Of a stretch of 60,270 nucleotides of DNA, positions 50,763 through 59,959 are shown in pieces. The notes beneath the pieces were generated by a model. That model was given only the letters and a program-made list of their open reading frames with translations. It did not search any database and had not been told where the DNA came from. A program made the translations under genes and the position numbers. The DNA is from Lentisphaerota bacterium (GTDB lineage: Bacteria; Verrucomicrobiota; Kiritimatiellia; CAIQIC01; Lenti-01). The stretch spans positions 1-60,270 of the forward strand of contig JAAZBB010000028.1 of NCBI GenBank assembly GCA_012514035.1, in the 5' to 3' direction. The number at the start of each line of letters is the position of its first letter. The stretch's first letter is position 1.

Positions 50763-52610
50763 CTATTCCACCGTTACGCTCTTGGCCAGGTTGCGGGGCT
50801 TGTCGATATCCGCTCCGCGAAGCCGGGCATTGTGATAGGCAAACAACTGCAAGGCCACGACATTGATCATCGGCGAAAATTCCTCCCGTGTTTCCGGCAC
50901 CGGGAGGAGATCCTGGGCGATGTCCCGGAGCGATTCATCGCCTTCCGCTACGACGGCGATGATGCGCCCCTTGCGGGCCTCGACCTCTTTGAGGTTTGAA
51001 ATCATCTTGTCGTGCACCTCGTCGGCGGTCGGCGTGCAGAGGCAGACCACGGGCAGGAACTCGTTGATGAGGGCGATGGGCCCGTGCTTCATCTCTCCGG
51101 CCGCGTAGCCTTCTGCGTGCTGGTAAGAGATTTCCTTGTTCTTGAGGGCCCCTTCCAGCGCCACCGGATGGTTGAACCGCCGACCGATGTACAAGGCGTT
51201 GTAGCACTCGAAATACTTCTGGGAAACCGCCCGGATATCGTCCTGGCGATCCAGCACGCGGTGGATGCCGTCGGGGATCCGGGCCAGTTCCGCCGTCAGT
51301 TCGCGTTCCTGCGCGTCACTCAACGTGCCCCGGAGGCGCCCCAGACGGATCGCCAGCAGGGCGAACGCCATGAGCTGGGCGGTGAACGCCTTGGTCGAGG
51401 CCACGCCGATCTCCGGCCCGGCCTGCGTCAGCAGCGCCGCATCGCTTTCGCGCAGCAGGGTGCTGCCGGGCACATTGCAGATGCCGAGCACCGGACAGCC
51501 CATTTCGCGCGCCAATCGCACGGAGGCCAGCGTGTCGGCCGTTTCACCCGACTGCGACACGGCAATCACCAGCGTGGGCCCCGGCAGGCGCGGCTGGCGA
51601 TACCGGAATTCGCTGCCCACATCCGTCTCGCACGCCAGGGCCGCCCAGCGTTCGATCAGCAGGCGACCGTACATCCCCGCATAGTGCGCAGTTCCGCACG
51701 CCAGAATCAGGATGCGCTCCAGGCCGGATGCCGCGGATTCCAGCCAGGCTTCTGCCTCGCCCAGGTTCACGGCGCCATCCTTGCGGACATGAGCATCCAG
51801 CAGCCCCCGCAGCACCCGGGGTTGTTCGTGGATTTCCTTGAGCATGAAAGTTTCGAAGCCGGCCCGTTCCGCCGCCTCGGCCCGCAACGTGACGGGTTGG
51901 ATGTCGGGCGCAACCGGCGTGCCATCCAATTTGGTCAGCATGACGCCGGAGGACCGCAGTTCAGCGACTTCTCCGTCGTTGAGATAGATGACCCGCTTCA
52001 CGCGGTTCAAGATGGCCGGCACGTCGCTGGCGATGAACTGCTCGCCCTCGCCCACCCCAATAATGAGCGGGCTGCCGCAGCGCACGGCGTAGAGCACGTC
52101 GGGTTCATCGCGAAACACCAGGCCCAGCGCATAGGCCCCCTTGACGGTCCGCAGCGCTTCGCGGACGGCATCGGCCCGGCTCCGCCCTCCCTGCTTCAGA
52201 ATTTCTTCGATCAGGTGAGGAATTACCTCCGTGTCGGTCTGCGACCGGAACTGATGGCCCTTGGCTTCCAGCTCCGCCCGCAGGGGCAGGTAGTTCTCGA
52301 TGATGCCGTTATGGACCACTGCGATCGCGCCCGTACAGTCGAGATGCGGATGGGCATTGAGCTCAGAAGGCTCCCCGTGGGTGGCCCAGCGCGTGTGCCC
52401 GATGCCCAGCCCTCCGGCGAGCGGATCCGCCTCGAGCGCTTCTTCCAGATTCGACAGCCGTCCTGCGCGCTTGCATACCGCCAACTCGCCCCCGGCCAGC
52501 CGCACCGCCACCCCGGCCGAATCATAGCCGCGGTATTCAAGCCGCTTCAATCCCTCCAGCAGCAGCGGAACTGAATTCTTCGGCCCTACGTATCCAACAA
52601 TGCCGCACAT
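50763..52610 (-). CDS. glmS: Glutamine-fructose-6-phosphate aminotransferase (isomerizing)
   Basis: The protein has 615 residues. Met-Cys2 begins the class II glutaminase (MCGIVGYVGPKNS). Two SIS domains follow (ILACGTAHYAGMYGRLLIER; YIGRRFNHPVALEGALKNKE), with a C-terminal GADIDKPRNLAKSVTVE. It makes glucosamine-6-phosphate for UDP-GlcNAc, which MurA then uses. GAGG lies 6 nt upstream of the start. glmS-murA form an operon for the first steps of peptidoglycan synthesis. Confidence 0.97.
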   Translation of the reverse strand: MCGIVGYVGPKNSVPLLLEGLKRLEYRGYDSAGVAVRLAGGELAVCKRAGRLSNLEEALEADPLAGGLGIGHTRWATHGEPSELNAHPHLDCTGAIAVVHNGIIENYLPLRAELEAKGHQFRSQTDTEVIPHLIEEILKQGGRSRADAVREALRTVKGAYALGLVFRDEPDVLYAVRCGSPLIIGVGEGEQFIASDVPAILNRVKRVIYLNDGEVAELRSSGVMLTKLDGTPVAPDIQPVTLRAEAAERAGFETFMLKEIHEQPRVLRGLLDAHVRKDGAVNLGEAEAWLESAASGLERILILACGTAHYAGMYGRLLIERWAALACETDVGSEFRYRQPRLPGPTLVIAVSQSGETADTLASVRLAREMGCPVLGICNVPGSTLLRESDAALLTQAGPEIGVASTKAFTAQLMAFALLAIRLGRLRGTLSDAQERELTAELARIPDGIHRVLDRQDDIRAVSQKYFECYNALYIGRRFNHPVALEGALKNKEISYQHAEGYAAGEMKHGPIALINEFLPVVCLCTPTADEVHDKMISNLKEVEARKGRIIAVVAEGDESLRDIAQDLLPVPETREEFSPMINVVALQLFAYHNARLRGADIDKPRNLAKSVTVE

Positions 52611-52655
52611 CTTCTGCCTCTTCGTCCTTGCCAGGCATTCCCGTCCGGAAAAGGA

Positions 52656-52689
52656 AAAGGCCGGAACCGCGCAAGGTGTCCCGGCCTTT
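52656..52689 (-). terminator. Terminator after the pseudopilin gene
   Basis: On the minus strand AAAGGCCGG (from 52689) and CCGGCCTTT (to 52656) form a 9-bp stem with a 16-nt loop, followed by TCCTTTTCC. It separates the pseudopilin transcript from glmS. Confidence 0.65.
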
Positions 52690-52710
52690 CCATGCCGTTA
52701 TGATGCCGGC

Positions 52711-53331
52711 TTAGGGTCCGACCACGGTGAGTTTGGCGTTCTTGTCTTGGGCAGGATTCATGAAGGTGCCCTTGAGCTGCTCCGCCCCCTTCAAAGCGAA
52801 GGAGGAGGCGCCTTTCAAAACCACCACCATGCCCTTGTCCTGGAATGGCGCAACCTGCAACAACTCGATCGCGGCGTCGCTCGTCGGCACACTGGCCGGC
52901 GCATTCTTGGTGAAGAGAAACGGCGTCCCATCCTTGGCGGTGTCCAGCCCGTTTACGAGATTCCAGGCATTCCCATCGGCCTGGAATTCGGACGAAACGG
53001 AGGTCTTGTACGCCTTGAGGCCGCGGGCGGAGAAATAATCGAAGGAGACATCCATCGCGCCGCTGTCCACCAGAGTGGCAAAATAGGCGGTGGAAGAGGT
53101 GGCATTGGTGGGAAACGAGGAATAACCGCCGCCGCCCAGCACCACATCGTCCAGCTGTTGGCCGAACGCTGCCGTGTAGATCCCTTTTCCGTTCATGACG
53201 GTCTGGGTCAATGCCGCATTGAAGAGCGCGTTGTTTACGGCCGGAATCAGGATCGCGGCCAGCATGGCGATGATGGCGATGACCACCAGCAGTTCGATCA
53301 AGGTAAACCCTCGGGTCTTGCGCATAGTCAT
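52711..53331 (-). CDS. Prepilin-type N-terminal methylation protein (pseudopilin-like)
   Basis: The protein has 206 residues. MTMRKTRGFTLIELLVVIAI is a textbook prepilin leader and hydrophobic helix with Glu at +5. The body is GspG-like in its opening (AILIPAVNNALFNAALTQTV) but has no DG tail, so it differs from the protein at 32256. AAAGGAG lies 9 nt upstream. It is a separate transcription unit ended by a terminator. Confidence 0.88.
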   Translation of the reverse strand: MTMRKTRGFTLIELLVVIAIIAMLAAILIPAVNNALFNAALTQTVMNGKGIYTAAFGQQLDDVVLGGGGYSSFPTNATSSTAYFATLVDSGAMDVSFDYFSARGLKAYKTSVSSEFQADGNAWNLVNGLDTAKDGTPFLFTKNAPASVPTSDAAIELLQVAPFQDKGMVVVLKGASSFALKGAEQLKGTFMNPAQDKNAKLTVVGP

Positions 53332-53418
53332 GTGTCTATTTCTCCTTTGAGGATGCCATTCAGAATCCAGCAACATCATACGCCTTGATGGCCAAGAGTC
53401 AATACTTGGCCCGCAAAA

Positions 53419-53886
53419 TTATTGGAGACCAGCCCAATTTGGAAAAAACCCATGCCCCGCCAGCGCCACGAGAACACCCAGCACGGCACCCGCCAGGACT
53501 TCCATTCGCGTGTGCCCGAGGAACTCCACCAGTTTTTCCGGCGAGAATTTGTGGTGGCGATAGAACTCCTCGGCAATCTGGTTCAGGAGACGTGCCTGCG
53601 CGCCCGCCGCACGTCGCACGCTTTGCGCATCAATCATGATCAGGACCACCAGCCCCAAGGACAAGGCGAATAGTGCGGATCCGAAACCCGCGCGCAAGCC
53701 AACCGAGGTCGCACAGGCCGCGGCCGATGCCGTGTGCGAGCTGGGCATGCCCCCGAGCCGGAACAGAAACCCGTAGTCGAATTTCCGTTCGCGGATGGCA
53801 AACGTGATAAGCTTGATGAACTGAGCCGCCAGCCAGCTTGCCAGAGCGACCACTACCGTCACATTGCTGATCAGATCGTGAAACAT
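53419..53886 (-). CDS. DUF212 / divergent PAP2 membrane protein (YuiD-like)
   Basis: The protein has 155 residues and about four membrane helices. GGMPSSHTASAAACATSVGL is the conserved PSSH segment of the DUF212 family, related to acid phosphatases and haloperoxidases. IMIDAQSVRRAAGAQARLLN and LVEFLGHTRMEVLAGAVLGV follow. The function is probably lipid phosphate related but unproven. Confidence 0.88.
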   Translation of the reverse strand: MFHDLISNVTVVVALASWLAAQFIKLITFAIRERKFDYGFLFRLGGMPSSHTASAAACATSVGLRAGFGSALFALSLGLVVLIMIDAQSVRRAAGAQARLLNQIAEEFYRHHKFSPEKLVEFLGHTRMEVLAGAVLGVLVALAGHGFFPNWAGLQ

Positions 53887-53961
53887 TGCCGGGCACTGTA
53901 GGCAACCGGCCGGACGGCCGCAATCCCATAATCCCGGCTCGGGGAATTGAGGCGCACCTGC

Positions 53962-54025
53962 GTTTCATTGACCAAGAACCTATTCGGAGTGCGGGGACAA
54001 GGCTCGGTGCAACCCGCTTTTTCCG
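53962..54025. repeat. Dispersed intergenic repeat, copy 2
   Basis: TTTCATTGAC, TTCGGAGTGCGGGG, AAGGCTCGG and AACCCGCTTTTTCCG lie in the 369-bp gap before the AbiEi-like gene. The same segments occur at 47990-48066. No gene is supported elsewhere in the gap. Confidence 0.5.
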
Positions 54026-54255
54026 GATCAGGATCATAGCGCGTGGCGCACGGGAACTCGTTTTCCCGCCGCACAACAAAATGGCCAAAGCCGCAGAACC
54101 CAGGTTGGTTCTTGCCCTTTCAGCCAATGAAACGCAAATGCGCTCAATCGCTGGCTTCCTGCGCCAAAGAATCTGGCAACCTCAATTCTTCTGTGGTATA
54201 GAGATAAAGATTAGGAATGCCGGCGCCCCGCATGGTCCGGTCAGGAATAGAAGCC

Positions 54256-54801
54256 ATGGGCACATCCTCAAAAGAGTTGGCGGGCAAATTACGGAAACTG
54301 GCGCAGCGGCAACACGGCTGTTTCACCGCTGCGCAGGCCATCGAAACCGGATATGCCGACAGCGTTCATCTCTATCATGTGAGGACCGGCAAGTGGACCC
54401 GTGTCTACCGGGGTGTCTACCGCTTGGCAGACCAGCCCGCCTCACCCGCCAGCCGCTGTATGGCCGCCTTGCTGTGGACGCGCAATAAATCCGGCACCAT
54501 TCAGGGCGTTTTGGCCGCAGACACAGCCGAAGCCCTCCAGAATGAATCCCTTGCCGAACATGACCCCATTCATGTCCTCGTTCCCAAAACTTTCCGCCGC
54601 TCTTCCCCAACTCCAAAAAGAATTAAAATTCAAAAAACAGACAAAAAATTACATATAACCTTAAATATATTTGGAATTCCATCCCAGATTTCACAAAGCA
54701 ACCAGACTGGTTTTCAAAATTTGATCAAAAATGCTCAAGATCGACCAGATTATTACGATCTTATTGATTATTATATGGTTATATACGATTCACCAGAATG
54801 A
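54256..54801 (+). CDS. AbiEi-like antitoxin-type winged-helix protein
   Basis: The protein has 181 residues. Residues ~1-55 are an AbiEi-type winged helix (HGCFTAAQAIETGYADSVHL and TRVYRGVYRLADQP). The C-terminal ~75 residues differ in base composition: the DNA from about 54600 is very AT-rich, unlike the first half. The AbiEii toxin is not present. Its stop overlaps the start of the following subtilase gene (ATGA). It may be a lone transcription regulator, a remnant of a toxin-antitoxin pair, or a chimera. ATG 54256 begins the domain. Confidence 0.72.
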   Translation: MGTSSKELAGKLRKLAQRQHGCFTAAQAIETGYADSVHLYHVRTGKWTRVYRGVYRLADQPASPASRCMAALLWTRNKSGTIQGVLAADTAEALQNESLAEHDPIHVLVPKTFRRSSPTPKRIKIQKTDKKLHITLNIFGIPSQISQSNQTGFQNLIKNAQDRPDYYDLIDYYMVIYDSPE

Positions 54802-56255
54802 AATCAGTCATTTTTATTGGTTTTGCGCTTTTTTTTACTGTTTCAACAACATGGGCGTTGTATTTCAGACTGGAAGGAGACCGGCTCTGGCTTCAAGCGG
54901 ATAACACTCCTTTGGTCGAAATCTTGGAACAGTTTGTCCGAACCGGGGTGGAAGTCCGCGTTGATCCGCGAATTCAATCCAACATTTCCGGCTCTGTTCG
55001 GGGCATGGCGTTGGACCATGCCTTGGAAGACCTGCTGGAGCCTTATGATTATCTGGTAACGTGGAAAATACTGGGCGGGCCCCTCGGAAGCGTTCCCAAA
55101 TTGCAGGAAATCCGGCTGTTTCTTCCCGGTTCTGAAACCGCCGCAAAGCCGATTCCCAGAAAATCCCCTGTTTTCGAAGCCACCCGGGGTGTCCTGGGAT
55201 CCGCGCCTGAATTCGTCAAGGATGAGCTGCTTGTCACGGTCCGTCGTGGAACAACCTACAACCAGTTCAAGCGCCTGCTTGATGAAATCGGCGGCATGAT
55301 CGTGGATGCAGATGCCGCGACCGGGGTTTATCTGATCCGGTTTCCGCCGGGAACCAATGTGGAAGCCCTGTTGATTCAATTGACTCCCAATCCTCTCGTG
55401 GCCCATGTCGAATTGAATTATGTGACCCGGTTGCCGCCTGGCGAGGCTGTCGGATCGACCGAATTGATATCCCCCCCTGCCGCTCGGCGGCCGGCTGATG
55501 GGTCCATTCCCATCGCCGTTTTGGACAGTGGCTTCGACCCAGGCGCCAGCCCGGCGGGCATCCTCTCAGCCGGCTGGGATGCCGTTGATCCCGACCGCAG
55601 CCTGTCCGATCCGGGCGGACATGGCACCCAAATGGCATTCCTGGCTTCGGGTTTGTTGTCGCCCGACGGATTTTCCGGCCAGGGCCAGATTCTGCCCGTG
55701 GTGGCCGTCCGGACATTCGATGAAGAAGGCAAAACCTCCAATTTTGCCATCCTGCAAGCCATCACCTATGCGGCAAATGCCGGGGCCAAGGTCGTTAACA
55801 TGAGCTGGGGTTCGGAAACCGACAGCGAGTTCATGCGCCGGGCGATGCAAACCGCCGCCCGGAAAGGCTTGCTTTTGGTTGCCGCCGCCGGCAACTCCCC
55901 GACCGGAAAACCCGTCTACCCGGCCGCCTACCCCACCGTGATCGCGGTGGGCGGCGTCACTCCGGATGGCCAGCCCTGGGCCGGGTCCAACTTCGGCAAT
56001 TTCGTGGAAGTCTCCGCACCCGCTCTCGCCCGGTTCCCCGTCGGCCACAATGGCCCGCCCGGCGCCTATGTGGGCACTTCCATCTCGTCGGCAACCGTTG
56101 CCAATGCCCTGGCCCAATACCTCAACCAGCATCCCCAGGCCACAACGGCTTCCGCGGTCGCCGCCCTCAAGAAATCCCTCTCCCCGCCCCCGTCCGGCGG
56201 CTATGGCTCGGGCATCCTGGATTCCGCCGCATGGCAGCGGTTCTTGCAGCCCTGA
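54798..56255 (+). CDS. Secreted subtilase (S8) with N-terminal STN-like domain
   Basis: The protein has 485 residues. A signal peptide (FIGFALFFTVSTTWALY) is followed by an STN-like region (LVEILEQFVRTGVEVRVDPR; SGSVRGMALDHALEDLLEPY), as found at the N-terminus of secretins and TonB receptors. A propeptide-like segment (ELLVTVRRGTTYNQFKRLLD) precedes the protease. The catalytic triad is Asp in IAVLDSGFD, His in GGHGTQMAFLASG and Ser in GTSISSATVANALA, with Asn in AAAGNS. An STN domain on a subtilase is unusual. Its start overlaps the AbiEi-like gene, which suggests coupled translation. Confidence 0.88.
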   Translation: MKSVIFIGFALFFTVSTTWALYFRLEGDRLWLQADNTPLVEILEQFVRTGVEVRVDPRIQSNISGSVRGMALDHALEDLLEPYDYLVTWKILGGPLGSVPKLQEIRLFLPGSETAAKPIPRKSPVFEATRGVLGSAPEFVKDELLVTVRRGTTYNQFKRLLDEIGGMIVDADAATGVYLIRFPPGTNVEALLIQLTPNPLVAHVELNYVTRLPPGEAVGSTELISPPAARRPADGSIPIAVLDSGFDPGASPAGILSAGWDAVDPDRSLSDPGGHGTQMAFLASGLLSPDGFSGQGQILPVVAVRTFDEEGKTSNFAILQAITYAANAGAKVVNMSWGSETDSEFMRRAMQTAARKGLLLVAAAGNSPTGKPVYPAAYPTVIAVGGVTPDGQPWAGSNFGNFVEVSAPALARFPVGHNGPPGAYVGTSISSATVANALAQYLNQHPQATTASAVAALKKSLSPPPSGGYGSGILDSAAWQRFLQP

Positions 56256-56456
56256 ATCCGCGGAGGTGATGATACCGGCCAAACGGTTGCGGCCTGAGCG
56301 TTCGGTATGTTCGAATTCATTGCGGTTTGTTCATTGTTTTCGTAATATGGCGACAGCTTCTGTGAAAAACACAACACCCGGGACGGGGGCGGCCTGTACC
56401 CGGATCCGGGTGACCACCGGCGGGATATATAATCGCGTAGTCAACAGGAGAATCCC

Positions 56457-56765
56457 ATGATCACGGAACTGAACCAGGCATCTTTCAAGGAATTCGTCGC
56501 GTCCGGCCTGGTGCTGGTCGATTTCTGGGCCCCGTGGTGCGGTCCGTGCCGCATGCAGGCGCGGATCTTGGACCAAGTCGCCGGAGAGCTTCCGGCCATC
56601 AAGATCGGAAAGATCAATGTGGATGACAACGGGGAACTGGCCGCCCGATTCGGCGTCCATACCATCCCCTACCTGGTTATTTTCAAGGATGGCCGCAAGG
56701 TCAACGAGTACGTCGGCATGCGCGAAGCGCAGGTCTTGATTGACGCTCTTCAGGCGGTGTCCTAA
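56457..56765 (+). CDS. Thioredoxin
   Basis: The protein has 102 residues. FWAPWCGPCRMQARILDQVA holds the WCGPC active site and HTIPYLVIFKDG the cis-Pro. It reduces disulfides in the cytoplasm. GGAG is 6 nt upstream. The next gene, an FmdB-type protein, starts 12 nt later. Confidence 0.95.
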   Translation: MITELNQASFKEFVASGLVLVDFWAPWCGPCRMQARILDQVAGELPAIKIGKINVDDNGELAARFGVHTIPYLVIFKDGRKVNEYVGMREAQVLIDALQAVS

Positions 56766-56777
56766 CTTCCGGTCATC

Positions 56778-57011
56778 ATGCCGCTGTTCGAATATATCTG
56801 CCAGTCGTGCGGCGCAAGGTCCGAACAACTCGTGTCCGCAGCGCGGATACCCGCCTGCCCGCAATGTGGATCAACCCGGCTTGAAAAACAGTTGTCCGGA
56901 TTCAATACCCGCGGTTCAACGACTCCGGATGCCATGCCCCCCTGCAGCACCGGCGCGTGTCCGGTTCCCCGCGGCGGCTGCGCAGGCGGCAGTTGCCCCT
57001 GTCGGCCATAG
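56778..57011 (+). CDS. FmdB-type zinc ribbon protein
   Basis: The protein has 77 residues. MPLFEYICQSCGARSEQLVS and CPQCGSTRLEKQLSGF form the FmdB zinc ribbon (CxxC...CxxC). The C-terminal tail is Cys-rich (CSTGACPVPRGGCAGGSCPC). Family members are putative regulators; the role is unknown. The 443 bp after this gene (57012-57454) hold nothing I can support. Confidence 0.88.
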   Translation: MPLFEYICQSCGARSEQLVSAARIPACPQCGSTRLEKQLSGFNTRGSTTPDAMPPCSTGACPVPRGGCAGGSCPCRP

Positions 57012-57454
57012 CCTGCAGGAGGCCTGACCATGCAAAATCCCTTGAGCCGCCTGCCAAACTCGGTCCGAACGCCGCGCGAGGTCATACGGCCTGCAACCGG
57101 TGGAATACGCCAGCCAAGGGAATTTCCAGCAGGTGGCCGGGTGAACCCCACCGGGCGGAATGTTGCATGCTCCGCCCTTGGCTGTCATTGCCAACACCGG
57201 CCGGCTCAGTACGCATATTGCGCCGGAATGGAACCAGAACGCCCCCGGCTGATGTTCATCCGTCGGGAAATATTGAAATCGCACTCGCGTCTGCAAAGAT
57301 CGCACCCCCCATCGTCATCACCCGCTGGCGCGACCCGGCCGGCGTCAGCAGGATTTTTTGTTCTGGCGCGAACAAGCTCGAAGAGTCGCTGCCCGAACCC
57401 TTCGCCTCATTTCCGAAATCCCACACCATTATTGATCCCCACCCGGAGGTTGCC

Positions 57455-57901
57455 ATGAAATCCAGTTCCGCCCGCCCCGGCCGCGTCTTCATCATCCGCC
57501 TCGAACACGGCGATGTCATCCATGAATGCCTGGAACGCTTCGCCGCCGAACAGGGCATCCGTCACGCGGCTTTGACGCTCCACGGCGGCGCCGACGCCGG
57601 CAGCGTCCTCGTCACCGGCCCGCGCGATGGCCGTTCGCCCCCGCCCATCGCCCCGCAAACCACCACGCTTGATGACGTCCATGAGGTTGTCGGCACCGGC
57701 ACGATCTTCCCCGACGCCAACGGCACGCCCATCCTCCATGTCCACCTGGCCTGCGGCCGCGGCAGGGAAACCATTTGCGGCTGCATCCGCACCGGGGTCA
57801 AAACCTGGCATGTTCTCGAGGTCATCCTCACCGAACTCCTCGGCTCCACCGCCCGCCGCCTTCCCGATCCCGCCTCCGGTTTTGAACTGCTGGCTCCTTG
57901 A
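57455..57901 (+). CDS. PPC/DUF296 domain protein
   Basis: The protein has 148 residues. ALTLHGGADAGSVLVTGPRD and GTGTIFPDANGTPILHVHLA match the PPC (DUF296) domain, including the conserved HxH. In plants the domain is attached to AT-hook DNA-binding motifs, in bacteria it occurs alone. GGAGG is 6 nt upstream. Function unknown. Confidence 0.88.
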   Translation: MKSSSARPGRVFIIRLEHGDVIHECLERFAAEQGIRHAALTLHGGADAGSVLVTGPRDGRSPPPIAPQTTTLDDVHEVVGTGTIFPDANGTPILHVHLACGRGRETICGCIRTGVKTWHVLEVILTELLGSTARRLPDPASGFELLAP

Positions 57902-57978
57902 GGGCCCCGGATCGCGCCGCGCCATTCCGCCCCAGCCGTCGGCCGCGCGATGCCCTGCGCGATCCCGTCCGACCCTCC

Positions 57979-58326
57979 TTAAAACGTGATGACTTCCCAC
58001 CCCGCCGCCCGGTAGACCGCGATGCTCGGATGCCCCGACATCTCGTCCAGCAATTTCAACTCATGTTTGGCGGTTGCTTCCAACGTCCCCATCTTCGCGG
58101 CACAGGCCATGCAAACACCATCCACCAGATCCGCCGCCAGGCATTTCTTCCAGAGCGGATTGAGCGGCTTGCCCTCCTCGTACAATCCCGGCACCAATTT
58201 CGTCGCCGCTCCCTCCACCACGATTTTCGCCTCGTGCCCCCGCGCCTGCATGTCCAACGCATTCAACAGCACATGGATAAAACACCCTGCCTCCCCCGTG
58301 AACGCAAACAACGCATACTTCGCCAT
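57979..58326 (-). CDS. DsrE/YchN-like small protein
   Basis: The protein has 115 residues. MAKYALFAFTGEAGCFIHVL and MQARGHEAKIVVEGAATKLV match the DsrE/DsrF-like fold. LVDGVCMACAAKMGTLEATA includes the Cys positions found in sulfur-transfer members. It may handle sulfur relay; partner genes are not here. Start 58326 begins the domain. Convergent with the PPC gene. Confidence 0.82.
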   Translation of the reverse strand: MAKYALFAFTGEAGCFIHVLLNALDMQARGHEAKIVVEGAATKLVPGLYEEGKPLNPLWKKCLAADLVDGVCMACAAKMGTLEATAKHELKLLDEMSGHPSIAVYRAAGWEVITF

Positions 58327-58367
58327 CACAACCTGCCTGTCTGCCCCTGTCTGATCCCCGCACCAAT

Positions 58368-58412
58368 TGGTGAGACGGGCGGGGCTCGAACCCGCGACCA
58401 CAAGCTTAAAAG
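58368..58412 (-). pseudogene. tRNA-Lys(UUU) 3' fragment, integration (att) site
   Basis: On the minus strand the 3' half of a tRNA is intact. It has anticodon loop CTTTTAA (58406-58412), stem GCTTG, variable TGGTC, T arm GCGGG-TTCGAGC-CCCGC, acceptor strand CCGTCTC, A and encoded CCA. The 5' half is absent: the D arm and GAGACGG acceptor strand are not found upstream. This is the expected footprint of an element that integrated into the 3' end of a tRNA gene. The integrase lies just to its right. Confidence 0.75.
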
Positions 58413-58533
58413 GCTAGTGTTAAGCGCCTATTATATGGGCTTTTTCAACCTGTTATGATAAATGTCTCCTTTAATGCTTGCTTTTTGCCCCTGTATGGCC
58501 GAATCTACGCGCAACCATGAAGGAGGCCGCACA

Positions 58534-59859
58534 ATGAGAAAAGGCAGACGGGTATCAGGACATCTATACAAGCGGGATGGTCTATGGTGGGTTAGATGGC
58601 AGTCAGGAGGGCGGCGCTTCTACAGGTCCACCGGCGAGACATCGAAGCCAAAGGCCAGAACCAAGGCCGACGAAATCCTTGCCCCGTTCCGGGCATTGGA
58701 GGAGCGCGACACGCTCGCCGCAATCAAAGATCGGCTTGCCGGGGCGGAGGTGTCGGCACAGGAGGCTGTGGACATTGTAAACCGGATACCCCTGCGGGAA
58801 GTCTGGAAGCGGCATCCCTACGATCACAGCCAACCGAAACGGGCGAACGGCACAATCCGCGAGCTGTCCCCCATGAACGTGGCACAGAACAAGCGGGATT
58901 GGGAACAGTTCATTGACTGGATGGAGGAGGAGCACGGCGACCTTGAGGCCATGCAGGACGTGACGCCGGGCCTCGCACAGGAGTACTCGGATCACCTGTT
59001 CAAGAAAAAGCGCGTGACGGCGGGACGGCACAACAAGCTGATAACTACCTGCAACGTCATGTATCGGCTGGCGGGTGTCCCCTCCCCGTTCGCCGGGGTG
59101 ACGAAATATCAAACACCAGAACATGAGCATCGGGAGCCTTTTGACGTGCAGCAAGTCGAGGCCCTGCTGGCGTCGGCACAAGGCGAGATGCGCGGTTTGC
59201 TGGCCGTGCTCTACTTCACCGGCCTACGGGCTGGGGATGCGGTTCAGCTACGCCATGAGAACCGGAAGGATGGAAAGATCGTGGTGCGGACCGCAAAGAG
59301 CGGGTCAACCGTTGACATCATGGAGCACCCCATGCTGACAACGATCATCGGGGACGTATGCGGCGACTCCAAGCGCGGTCCCCTCTTTCCCGAACTGGCC
59401 GAACTCTACAGGCGGGACCGGGTGGGGCTCATTCACAGATTCAACCGGCTGATGAAGTCTGCCCTTGGCGATGACTTCAGCCGGACGGAGAAGCGGACGG
59501 GCCGGGGCGTTAAGGCAATCGCCCGTTTCGGAATGCACAGCTTCCGGCATAGTCTTGCAACTCACTGTGCGCGGGCTGGCGTCCCCATCGGCATCGTTCA
59601 AAAATGGTTGGGCCATGCCAGCGAGACAGTGACTCGGATTTATCAGCACTACTCCACAGAGGATCAAAAACAGATCGTGGCCGCTATCCCCCGCCTTGCC
59701 CTTCCGGGCATGGAGGATCAGGGAGACATCATCGAAGCCGAGGCCGTTGTCGAGACGAAGCCCGTTGATCTTCATGCTGTGCGCGAACTGGTGGACGGTT
59801 TGACCGTCAAGAATGTTGTGGCCGTTCGCAAGAAACTGCTGGCGATGCTCCCCGCGTAA
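58534..59859 (+). CDS. int: Tyrosine recombinase / phage-type integrase
   Basis: The protein has 441 residues from ATG 58534, chosen because AAGGAGG lies 8 nt upstream. The N-terminal part (SGHLYKRDGLWWVRWQSGGR) is a DNA-binding arm domain and residues ~110-170 the core-binding domain. The catalytic residues are Arg232 in TGLRAGD, His335 and Arg338 in HSFRHSLATHC, His361 in KWLGHASETV and Tyr370 in RIYQHY. It directs integration, most likely at the tRNA-Lys 3' end next to it. Confidence 0.93.
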   Translation: MRKGRRVSGHLYKRDGLWWVRWQSGGRRFYRSTGETSKPKARTKADEILAPFRALEERDTLAAIKDRLAGAEVSAQEAVDIVNRIPLREVWKRHPYDHSQPKRANGTIRELSPMNVAQNKRDWEQFIDWMEEEHGDLEAMQDVTPGLAQEYSDHLFKKKRVTAGRHNKLITTCNVMYRLAGVPSPFAGVTKYQTPEHEHREPFDVQQVEALLASAQGEMRGLLAVLYFTGLRAGDAVQLRHENRKDGKIVVRTAKSGSTVDIMEHPMLTTIIGDVCGDSKRGPLFPELAELYRRDRVGLIHRFNRLMKSALGDDFSRTEKRTGRGVKAIARFGMHSFRHSLATHCARAGVPIGIVQKWLGHASETVTRIYQHYSTEDQKQIVAAIPRLALPGMEDQGDIIEAEAVVETKPVDLHAVRELVDGLTVKNVVAVRKKLLAMLPA

Positions 59860-59959
59860 AAAACACCGTTTGTCCGCGTCGAATCCCTATCTGAAGTCAT
59901 GGACGCAGAATGTCCCCTATGCCCTTTACCCCTCCAAACTCATGGCGTAGTGTAGCGCC

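Noticed and set aside
54144..54341. A small minus-strand gene in front of the AbiEi-like gene
   Set aside because: It overlaps the winged-helix domain on the other strand and has no recognisable features.
54256..56255. A classical AbiE type IV toxin-antitoxin system
   Set aside because: No AbiEii nucleotidyltransferase gene is present; the neighbour is a subtilase.
57030..57458. A 142-codon plus-strand frame between FmdB and the PPC gene
   Set aside because: Arg/Pro-rich composition, no homology I recognise and no ribosome site; it overlaps the well-supported PPC gene start.
58368..58450. A complete tRNA gene
   Set aside because: Only the anticodon loop to CCA is tRNA-like; no D arm and no GAGACGG acceptor strand is present upstream.
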